Assembly: GCA_030601545.1 (NCBI GenBank)
Contig: JAUVTM010000010.1
Location: 1-16,227 of the forward strand
DNA length: 16,227 bases
Direction: 5' to 3'
Source: Syntrophobacterales bacterium
GTDB lineage: Bacteria > Desulfobacterota > Syntrophobacteria > BM002
Part shown: piece after piece, positions 6,939-13,045 of the stretch
How positions within the stretch are numbered: the stretch's first letter is position 1
Layout of the letters: every line of letters starts with the position of its first letter
Translations under genes and position numbers: made by a program
Notes under the pieces: generated by a model
What the model was told of the DNA's origin: nothing
The model's database searches: none
Seen by the model: the letters and a program-made list of their open reading frames with translations, nothing else

Positions 6939-7136
6939 ATGCCTAAGATGAAAAGCAATCGCGGCGCAGCCAAACGTTTCAAAACTACCGGCACCGGAAA
7001 GTTCCGCCGCTCTAAAGCGTTCAGAAGTCACATCTTGACGAAGAAATCAGCAAAGAGGAAGCGAAACCTGCGCAAGTCTGGTCTTGTTGACTCCACAAAT
7101 GTCCGTGGAGTTCGGCGGATGCTGCCATATGCATAA
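6939..7136 (+). CDS. rpmI: 50S ribosomal protein L35 (bL35)
   Basis: This is a 65-residue, very basic protein of the large ribosomal subunit. It has the L35 pattern MPKMKSNRGAAKRF near the start, then FRRSKAFRSHILTKKSAKRKRNLRK, and the ending RRMLPYA. Length equals the usual 64-66 residues. A GGGAG lies six to ten bases before the ATG. It sits in the conserved order infC-rpmI-rplT. In E. coli and Bacillus this gene pair is regulated by a translation-factor-independent feedback from L20 or L20-binding leaders; the gaps on either side here (113 and 104 bases) leave room for such control, but no known leader motif was positively identified. Confidence 0.97.
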   Translation: MPKMKSNRGAAKRFKTTGTGKFRRSKAFRSHILTKKSAKRKRNLRKSGLVDSTNVRGVRRMLPYA

Positions 7137-7240
7137 GCGCGGGGAAATGGCGGGCAGTTGGGTGCAGAACCCCGGACAGACGCCAGGGATGCTTCTTTTT
7201 CTTGACAAGGGTTAGATTGTTATACGAATAGGGGTGTATC

Positions 7241-7594
7241 ATGGCACGCGTCACCAACGCAGTTGCTTCCAGAAGACGACGCAAGAAGATACTGAAACAG
7301 GCGAAGGGATACCGCGGGGCGCGAAGCAAGTCGCTGCGCGCAGCCCGCTTGAATCTGGAAAGGGCGCTTCGGTATGCCTATCGTGATCGACGTGTTCGCA
7401 AACGTCAGTTTCGTTCACTTTGGATCACCCGGATAAACGCGGCCGCCCGCATGCATGGCCTCTCTTACAGCAGGTTTATGGATGGTCTCAAGAAGGCCGG
7501 AATAGGCCTGGATCGTAAGGTGCTGGCCGATCTCGCCGTCAACGATCCCCACGGCTTTGCTCAGATCGCGGAACTGGCCCGCCGGGACGCCTAG
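7241..7594 (+). CDS. rplT: 50S ribosomal protein L20 (bL20)
   Basis: L20 is an early assembly protein of the large subunit and, in several bacteria, the feedback repressor of its own operon. The 117-residue length is canonical. The basic N-terminal extension (MARVTNAVASRRRRKKILKQ) and motifs AKGYRGARSKSLRAA, YAYRDRRVRKRQFRSLWI and ITRINAAARMHGLSYSRF are all present. A purine-rich AGGGG (7230-7234) six bases before the ATG serves as ribosome binding site. The 104-base gap from rpmI holds a lone TTGACA (7202-7207) without a well-spaced -10 box, and a hairpin GGGT-GCAGA-ACCC (7160-7172). pheS starts 19 bases downstream. Confidence 0.98.
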   Translation: MARVTNAVASRRRRKKILKQAKGYRGARSKSLRAARLNLERALRYAYRDRRVRKRQFRSLWITRINAAARMHGLSYSRFMDGLKKAGIGLDRKVLADLAVNDPHGFAQIAELARRDA

Positions 7595-7613
7595 ATGTTC
7601 TCCTCCCAAAACG

Positions 7614-8618
7614 ATGAAACAAGAAATTGATACCCTCCTTCAGGAAACCATCGAGCGGTTGGCAAGCATCGATAACGCGAAGGATGTGGAACGGCTGCGC
7701 ATCGATGTCCTGGGACGCAAGGGAACGCTTTCCGACCTGTTTAAGAAACTGGGGGAAAGCCCCGCAGAAGAGCGTCCTGTTCTCGGCAAGATTCTGAATG
7801 AGACGCGCGTTCGTCTGGAAAGCGCTTTTGAAGAGGCTAAGTCCCGCACCACCTCCGTCTCTGCTCACATTAGAACCTTAGATGTTTCCCTGCCGGGCAG
7901 GTTGCCGCACCGTGGCCATCTGCACCCCATCACCCAGGTCAGCATGGAGATCGCAGAAATCTTTCAGCGTCTGGGATTCGAGGTGGTTGAGGGCCCAGAT
8001 GTGGAGTTGGACTACTACAATTTCGAGGCCCTCAATATCCCCAAAGACCATCCTGCCCGAGACATGCAAGATACTTTCTACGTCACGGACAATATCGTCT
8101 TGCGTACCCACACATCCCCTATCCAGGTGCGGGTTATGGAAAAACAACCACCACCCGTGCGAATAATTGCACCCGGCAAGGCTTACCGGTGCGATTCAGA
8201 CGTGACTCACACCCCCATGTTCCATCAGGTTGAGGGGCTCATGGTGGACAAGGACGTCTCGTTCGGTGATCTCAAAGGTGTGCTCACCGTGTTCGTGCAC
8301 CAGATGTTTGGAGCGGATGTGGATCTGCGCTTCCGCCCCAGTTTTTTTCCTTTCACCGAGCCCAGCGCAGAGGTGGACATCCAGTGTGTCATGTGTCGGG
8401 GTGAGGGGTGCCGGGTTTGTTCGGAAACTGGTTGGCTGGAGATTCTGGGCTCCGGCATGGTCCATCCAGAAGTGTTCAAAATGGTTGGCTATGATCCGGA
8501 AGAGGTTACCGGATATGCTTTTGGCATGGGCATCGAACGCATTGCCATGCTCAAGTACGGAATCAACGACCTCCGCTTGTTTTTTGATAACGACCTTCGT
8601 TTTTTAGAACAGTTTTAG
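7614..8618 (+). CDS. pheS: Phenylalanyl-tRNA synthetase alpha subunit
   Basis: The alpha subunit carries the class II catalytic site of the (alpha-beta)2 enzyme that charges tRNA-Phe. From ATG 7614 the protein has 334 residues (E. coli 327). It begins with a coiled-coil tRNA-binding arm (about 1-85), then the catalytic core: PGKAYRCDSDVTHTPMFHQVEG as motif 2, FRPSFFPFTEPSAEVD, GWLEILGSGMVHPEVF, and motif 3 GYAFGMGIERIAMLKYG with the ending RFLEQF. A CVMCRGEGCRVC cluster (spacing C-x2-C-x4-C-x2-C) in the loop before GWLEILG is seen in many non-enteric PheS proteins. A longer reading from 7557 would overlap rplT and is not supported. There is no clear Shine-Dalgarno before ATG 7614; the preceding bases are pyrimidine-rich (TCTCCTCCC), so coupling to rplT is plausible. 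Confidence 0.97.
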   Translation: MKQEIDTLLQETIERLASIDNAKDVERLRIDVLGRKGTLSDLFKKLGESPAEERPVLGKILNETRVRLESAFEEAKSRTTSVSAHIRTLDVSLPGRLPHRGHLHPITQVSMEIAEIFQRLGFEVVEGPDVELDYYNFEALNIPKDHPARDMQDTFYVTDNIVLRTHTSPIQVRVMEKQPPPVRIIAPGKAYRCDSDVTHTPMFHQVEGLMVDKDVSFGDLKGVLTVFVHQMFGADVDLRFRPSFFPFTEPSAEVDIQCVMCRGEGCRVCSETGWLEILGSGMVHPEVFKMVGYDPEEVTGYAFGMGIERIAMLKYGINDLRLFFDNDLRFLEQF

Positions 8619-8642
8619 CCTTTCATGCTAAGACTCTACGTC

Positions 8643-8883
8643 TGGAGTATTGGAGGAATAGAAATTCCAAATCTCAGGGTTTCAGGTGTCGGGTGTCAGG
8701 TGTCAGGTGTCAGGGAAGAAAAACAAAAAAACTGAAACCTGTCGAAGATCCCGTCTGAAGCGAAGCGGCAGCGGGGAACACTAAAACCTGAAACCTCAGT
8801 TTTTGTGGTTTGGGATTTCATAAGTTCGCCTTATTCCAACACTCCAGTACTCCATGACTCCGTCAGTTGCCATGCTGGAACCT
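8643..8883. repeat. Intergenic nested repeat element C between pheS and pheT
   Basis: The 321-base gap 8619-8939 has no gene and is mostly this element. The outer arms are of the same octamer type as element A: TGGAGTAT/TGGAGGAA at 8643-8658, and inverted ACTCCA units at about 8831-8861. The right flank GCTGGAACCT (8874-8883) is the reverse complement of element A's left flank. Nested inside is a 7-bp tandem array CAGGTGT, CGGGTGT, CAGGTGT, CAGGTGT (8683-8710). It is bordered by CTCAGGGTTTCAGGT on the left and an inverted ACCTGAAACCTCAG at about 8786-8799. A GC-rich stretch with CCCG/CGGG arms (about 8750-8777) sits between. It separates two genes that are usually adjacent. No protein is encoded and no duplication of target bases was found. 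Confidence 0.78.
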
Positions 8884-8939
8884 TAACGACTGAAGGACCA
8901 GAATCGGTCTGCTAATAATATGTCTTCGAGGACTAGATA

Positions 8940-11348
8940 ATGTTAATTAGCCTCAAATGGCTTCGTTCCTTGGTCAGCTGTGATGCTCCACCTGATGAGA
9001 TTGCCCACCGGCTTACCATGGCCGGGTTGGAAGTGGAAGCTATCGAGCCTTTCCACTTCGGCCTGGAGCGGGTTGTGGTGGGTTGCATCCAAAGCATCAA
9101 GCAACATCCCGCTATTGAGCATCTCCAGGTCTGCAAGGTGCAGGGACCTGAAGGTTCGCTGGATGTGGTCTGCGGTGCTCCCAATGTGGCTGAGGCTCAG
9201 ATGGTGCCTCTTGCCCTGGATGGCGCTTGTCTGACTGAGGGTGCTGAGATTAGTTCAGCTGAGATTCATGGCGTATTCTCCCAAGGCATGCTTTGTTCAG
9301 AAAAAGAACTCGGTCTGGGAGAAGACGGTAGTGGCATAATGATCCTGGATTCCAACTTGTCCCCCGGAACCCCCCTGGCTGAAGCTCTTGAACTCGACGA
9401 CGTCGTGCTGGATATTGGCATTACCCCCAATAGGGCGGACTGTCTGAGCCTCGTGGGCATCGCCAGGGAGGTGGCGGCCCTCTTCGGGCTACCGTGGTCT
9501 CTACCTCCCATGAACCTCAAGGAGACCGGTCCACCAGTAGAAACTTTGACCTCAGTAACCACCGAGGACCCGGACCTCTGCCCTCGCTATGCCGCCCGGG
9601 TGGTGCAAAATGTTACCATTAAGCCGTCTCCTCTCTGGCTGCGACAGCGTTTGGAGGCTCAGTCCATCCGGCCTATCAACAACATAGTAGATGTTACCAA
9701 CTATGTTATGCTGGAGTTGGGCCAACCCTTGCACGCCTTCGACTACCACCGTCTGGACGGTAACCGTATTGTGGTACGTCGGGCGCGACCTAATGAAACT
9801 TTCGTAACCCTGGACGGCCAGAATCATCAGTTGCAGAGAGATATGTTGCTTATCTGTGATGCCAGCCACGGCGTGGCCCTGGCTGGCATCATGGGCGGCC
9901 TTGACTCGGAGATTACTCCTGATACCAATACCGTTCTTATCGAAAGTGCCCATTTTCAACCCACTGGCACCAGGCGAACCGCCAAAACACTTGGAATAAG
10001 CTCCGAGTCATCCTATCGCTTTGAGCGGGGGGTAGACCCTGAGGGTGTTCTGACCGCATTGGATCGGGCCGCCCAGCTTATGGTGGAACTGGGCGATGGT
10101 GAGTTGGCCGCAGGCTGCATTGATGTCTATCCAGTTCCAATCAGGCAGAAATCAATACAACTCCACGTGTCTAAAACCAATCGCTTCCTTGGTACAGATC
10201 TCACCAGAGAAGAGATCTGTAAACATTTGGAGTCGATCCAGTTGAAAGTCCGCACCGTTGACGAGGACCTCCTCGTGGTAGATCCACCATCCTTTCGCGC
10301 CGACCTTACCCACGCAGTGGATCTCATGGAAGAAGTGGCCCGCCTCGCAGGATACGACCGCATCCCCAGTGCTTCACCTATGGCTCGCTTGGCTTCAGCC
10401 AGGCCGGCTGAAGATCAGGTCATCCGACAGCAGACCAAACAGCTCCTTGCAACCCATGGTTTCTGCGAGATCGTCTCCTACTCATTTATCAGCCCTCGAT
10501 CAGTTGAACTGTTGCAACTCGAAGAGGATGACCGGCGGAGGCGGCTCCTTCCCCTTCGCAACCCCTTGAGCGAGGATCAGGCAGTAATGCGCACTTCACT
10601 TATTCCAGGTATGCTGGAAACTGCCGCCCGCAACCAGCGCCAAAACAACTTTAATTTGAGACTCGTTGAAATCAGCAAAGTCTTTTTCTCCAGGGGAGAT
10701 GAGGAACTTCCTGAAGAGCGATTCAACCTTTGTGGCCTGCTCTCTGGTATGCGTCGGCCAGTAGGATGGAACGAGCCAACTCAGAGCGTTGATTTCTTCG
10801 ATATCAAAGGTGCGCTCGAGGCTCTCTTTCTGGGCCTCGAAGTCGAAGATATTCGTTGGGCCAATACGGATCTAGCTCCTTATTTAAAGCCAGATGCCGC
10901 TGTGCGCGTCCTCCTTGCCGACACCTGTCTGGGGGACCTGGGGGAGGTCCATCCTGGGGTTCTAGAGAACTTCGATCTCAAAGGCCCCATATATGTTTTT
11001 GACATCGACTTCGACCTCGTCATAGAAAAAACAGTACCTCTGAAAAAGTTCAAGCCCTTGCCAAGATTCCCCGCAGTCAACCGTGACCTGGCCATTGTCG
11101 TTTCTGGTTCTGTCGCCGCCCAGGATTTGCTCGACTATCTAGAACAACATCGGCCGCAGTACGCTGAATCCATCACCCTATTCGATCAGTATCACGGCAA
11201 ACAGGTAGAGAAAGACAAAAAGAGCCTGGCCTTCCGCATCACCTACAGATCCGGAGAACGCAGTCTCACTGACCTGGAGGTAAATGAAATCCACACGGCA
11301 TTTAGCCAAAAGGTCATCGCCGCATTTCAGGCTGAAATGCGCTCTTGA
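8940..11348 (+). CDS. pheT: Phenylalanyl-tRNA synthetase beta subunit
   Basis: The beta subunit binds and positions tRNA-Phe and edits Tyr-tRNA-Phe. The 802 residues match the usual size (E. coli 795). In order: N-terminal fragment MLISLKWLRSLV, EMAP-II-like OB tRNA-binding domain (about 40-150), the ITPNRADCLSLVGIARE motif (161-177), B3/B4 editing region with INNIVDVTNYVMLELGQPLHAFD, GIMGG and SYRFERGVD, B5 DNA-binding-like domain (about 400-475), catalytic-like core, and the C-terminal FDX-ACB domain starting near LPRFPAVNRDLAI. GAGGA at 8928-8932, seven bases before the ATG, is a good ribosome binding site. A perfect 9-bp hairpin (CGCATTTCA-GGC-TGAAATGCG, 11321-11341) lies in its last codons. 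It is split from pheS by repeat element C, so it may need its own promoter. Confidence 0.98.
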   Translation: MLISLKWLRSLVSCDAPPDEIAHRLTMAGLEVEAIEPFHFGLERVVVGCIQSIKQHPAIEHLQVCKVQGPEGSLDVVCGAPNVAEAQMVPLALDGACLTEGAEISSAEIHGVFSQGMLCSEKELGLGEDGSGIMILDSNLSPGTPLAEALELDDVVLDIGITPNRADCLSLVGIAREVAALFGLPWSLPPMNLKETGPPVETLTSVTTEDPDLCPRYAARVVQNVTIKPSPLWLRQRLEAQSIRPINNIVDVTNYVMLELGQPLHAFDYHRLDGNRIVVRRARPNETFVTLDGQNHQLQRDMLLICDASHGVALAGIMGGLDSEITPDTNTVLIESAHFQPTGTRRTAKTLGISSESSYRFERGVDPEGVLTALDRAAQLMVELGDGELAAGCIDVYPVPIRQKSIQLHVSKTNRFLGTDLTREEICKHLESIQLKVRTVDEDLLVVDPPSFRADLTHAVDLMEEVARLAGYDRIPSASPMARLASARPAEDQVIRQQTKQLLATHGFCEIVSYSFISPRSVELLQLEEDDRRRRLLPLRNPLSEDQAVMRTSLIPGMLETAARNQRQNNFNLRLVEISKVFFSRGDEELPEERFNLCGLLSGMRRPVGWNEPTQSVDFFDIKGALEALFLGLEVEDIRWANTDLAPYLKPDAAVRVLLADTCLGDLGEVHPGVLENFDLKGPIYVFDIDFDLVIEKTVPLKKFKPLPRFPAVNRDLAIVVSGSVAAQDLLDYLEQHRPQYAESITLFDQYHGKQVEKDKKSLAFRITYRSGERSLTDLEVNEIHTAFSQKVIAAFQAEMRS

Positions 11349-11417
11349 AATTTGGCCGGTGGTGTTGCATATTACACAGCAGATAAGGCAAGATTCAATG
11401 CGGAGCAATCTGTGAAC

Positions 11418-11472
11418 GGTAAACAAGCAGTTGAGACAAAGACGTTAGTCCCTTTCCTTTTCGCTGTTTACC
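11418..11472. promoter_or_regulatory. Inverted repeat upstream of merR
   Basis: GGTAAACA (11418-11425) is matched by TGTTTACC (11465-11472), a perfect 8-bp inverted repeat 39 bases apart, inside the 152-base pheT-merR gap. It could be a pair of operator half-sites or a stem. No strong promoter boxes were found between the arms, so its role is open. Confidence 0.35.
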
Positions 11473-11500
11473 TTCTATTCAAACGCTATGTGCTTTGATC

Positions 11501-11821
11501 ATGATAGACAGCATTCCCAGTAAGCGTTTTTTCAAGATTGGCGAGGTGAGCCGAATCATAGGCGTTCCCACCCATGTGCTGCGCTATTGGGAACGAGAGT
11601 TTTCCCTGGTCCGACCGCGACGCGCCCCTTCAAAGCAGCGGGTCTACCGTCGTAAAGATGTAGAGATGCTCCTGCACATCAAGAACTTGCTCCATGACGA
11701 AAAATACACCATCGCAGGTGCCCGCAAAAAGCTAAAACTCCCCTCAGATCACTCTTCGCACCACCCAACCCTGGGCGAGATCAAACAAGAACTGATCGCC
11801 CTCCGCCGCATGTTAGATTGA
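11501..11821 (+). CDS. MerR-family transcriptional regulator (pheT-linked type)
   Basis: A small DNA-binding protein of 106 residues. The winged helix-turn-helix of the MerR family is clear: FFKIGEVSRIIGVPTHVLRYWEREF, then R-RR-SKQRVYRRKDVEMLLHIKNLL, followed by a short helix EKYTIAGARKKL. Only a brief tail remains (to MLD), so there is no effector-binding domain and no cysteine set for metal sensing. This short type typically lies next to pheT in deltaproteobacteria; its regulon is not known to me. A TTG at 11495 would add two residues, but ATG 11501 is the more likely start. No good Shine-Dalgarno is visible for either. It may dimerise through the C-terminal helix GEIKQELIALRRMLD. Confidence 0.88.
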   Translation: MIDSIPSKRFFKIGEVSRIIGVPTHVLRYWEREFSLVRPRRAPSKQRVYRRKDVEMLLHIKNLLHDEKYTIAGARKKLKLPSDHSSHHPTLGEIKQELIALRRMLD

Positions 11822-11874
11822 CAGTTCGATTGATGGGCTGAACACGGCATGATTCCTGCAGGCATGCGACATTA

Positions 11875-11937
11875 CTACAAAAAAGTATTTGCATTTTTAT
11901 AGCAATACTGCTATAGATACCGAGACTTTTTTTGTAG
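11875..11937. promoter_or_regulatory. Candidate promoter with embedded dyad upstream of the roadblock–GTPase operon
   Basis: TTGCAT (11889-11894) and TATAGA (11912-11917) are 17 bases apart and make a plausible promoter. A perfect dyad TATAGCA-ATAC-TGCTATA (11898-11915) sits in the spacer and runs into the -10 box. A second, wider inverted repeat CTACAAAAAAGT (11875-11886) and ACTTTTTTTGTAG (11925-11937) surrounds it. Dyads between -35 and -10 are the hallmark of operators for MerR-family proteins, and a merR-like gene ends just upstream; the link is inference. Alternatively the outer A/T-tract arms form a bidirectional terminator for merR. Confidence 0.5.
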
Positions 11938-12006
11938 CGAAATTGAAAGCATACGTGTTTAATCGCTGCTCTAACCTAGTGCGGAGCCAGTAAAAGTGAG
12001 GGGGGT

Positions 12007-12402
12007 ATGGATCTCGTCTTATCCAAAGAATCGATAGATAACATCATTAGCGTTCTGGATGAAGATCTTCTCCGGGCCGGGGCTGACTGCGCCCTCTTGG
12101 TTGACCGCTCCGGCAATCTTATTGTCAATCGAGGCGATCCTGCCACTCTGGATGTTGTGGCCTTAGCTGCACTTTCTGCGGCCAATTTCGGCGCAACCGC
12201 CGAAATTGCTAAACTCATTGGAGAAGATGACTTCGCTCTTCTCTTCCACAAAGGCAAGAATGAAAACATCCATTTCAGCAAAGTGGGAAAAGGGTTCATT
12301 CTTATTACCCTTTTCGGCAAGGATGTTTCCTTGGGACTGATCCGGCTAAATACCGCAAGAGTGACTGATACACTGATACCTATTCTGGGTGGAGAGCAGT
12401 AA
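12007..12402 (+). CDS. Roadblock/LC7 domain protein, MglB-like partner of the adjacent GTPase
   Basis: A single-domain protein of 131 residues with the roadblock/LC7 pattern: a first helix (LSKESIDNIISVLDEDLLRA), the strand pair GADCALLVDRSGNLIVNRGD, the central helix VVALAALSAANFGATAEIAKLIG, then strands FALLFHKGKNENIHFSKVG and FILITLFGKDVSLGLIRLN and a final helix. In Myxococcus and Thermus the family member MglB dimerises and acts as GTPase-activating protein for MglA. The gene lies two bases before the GTPase gene, so that partnership is likely here. Gene symbol withheld because several roadblock families exist. GAGGGGG (11998-12005) precedes the ATG; spacing is short. The upstream promoter region carries a dyad. 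Confidence 0.88.
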   Translation: MDLVLSKESIDNIISVLDEDLLRAGADCALLVDRSGNLIVNRGDPATLDVVALAALSAANFGATAEIAKLIGEDDFALLFHKGKNENIHFSKVGKGFILITLFGKDVSLGLIRLNTARVTDTLIPILGGEQ

Positions 12403-12404
12403 CT

Positions 12405-13016
12405 GTGTCGTTTATTGATCTTAGTAAAAACGAGGTCCAATGTAAGATCGTTTACTACGGGCCTGGGCGAGGGGGCAAGACTACCAATCTGCTTTACCTG
12501 CACCAGGCCTTGACCGACTCTGTTCGTGGCAAGATGGTTACCATCGACACCAAGGGTGACCGCACGCTCTTTTTTGACTTTCTCCCTTTGGCCCTCGGTC
12601 AGATTCAGGGACTGAGCATCAAGATTCAGCTTTATACCGTCCCTGGCCAGGTCATGTACAATGCGACCCGCAAACTGGTTCTCAAAGGTGTGGATGGCAT
12701 CGTATTCGTGGCTGATTCTCTTAAAGTTCAGAAAGAGAAGAACGTTGAGAGTCTGGAAAATCTGAGACAGAATCTTGCTGAGGATAACATCGACATTAAG
12801 GAAATCCCTCTCGTCCTTCAGTACAACAAGAGAGACCTCGGCGGTTCCAACATTCCCATCCTCTCTGTTGAGGAGTTGCAGGAAGATCTTAACAAGGAAC
12901 TCCAGGTTTCGTCGTTTAGCGGCAGTGCACTCAAGGGCGACGGTGTGTTTGAAACGCTGAGAGAGATCAGCAAGGGGACAGTAAAGTATGTTAGCCGCAA
13001 ACTTTTATCCCGGTAA
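12405..13016 (+). CDS. MglA-like small Ras-type GTPase (GTG start)
   Basis: A 203-residue cytoplasmic G protein of the MglA family, a molecular switch for polarity and motility in Myxococcus. The G1 loop is GPGRGGKTT (residues 19-27). The G3 segment is TVPGQ (78-82), where Thr replaces the usual Asp as in MglA proteins. G4 is NKRD (141-144) and G5 lies near SGSALKG (about 173-179). R53 and Q82, at the positions reported as catalytic in Thermus MglA, are both present, as is G21. The protein is therefore probably an active GTPase. It is somewhat longer than, and distinct from, the ~195-residue motility MglA, so paralogue status is possible. GTG 12405 is preceded by GGAG near 12391. It is packed two bases after the roadblock gene and 29 bases before the next gene, which has a very strong ribosome binding site. 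Confidence 0.92.
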   Translation: MSFIDLSKNEVQCKIVYYGPGRGGKTTNLLYLHQALTDSVRGKMVTIDTKGDRTLFFDFLPLALGQIQGLSIKIQLYTVPGQVMYNATRKLVLKGVDGIVFVADSLKVQKEKNVESLENLRQNLAEDNIDIKEIPLVLQYNKRDLGGSNIPILSVEELQEDLNKELQVSSFSGSALKGDGVFETLREISKGTVKYVSRKLLSR

Positions 13017-13045
13017 CAGCCGCCAGTTGCCATAAGGAGGGGCAC

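Noticed and set aside
7557..7613. Longer pheS reading from 7557
   Set aside because: The extension lies inside the rplT coding sequence in another frame and does not resemble PheS N-termini.
8683..8715. CRISPR array at the CAGGTGT repeats
   Set aside because: Units are 7 bp and directly adjacent, without spacers, and no cas genes are present.
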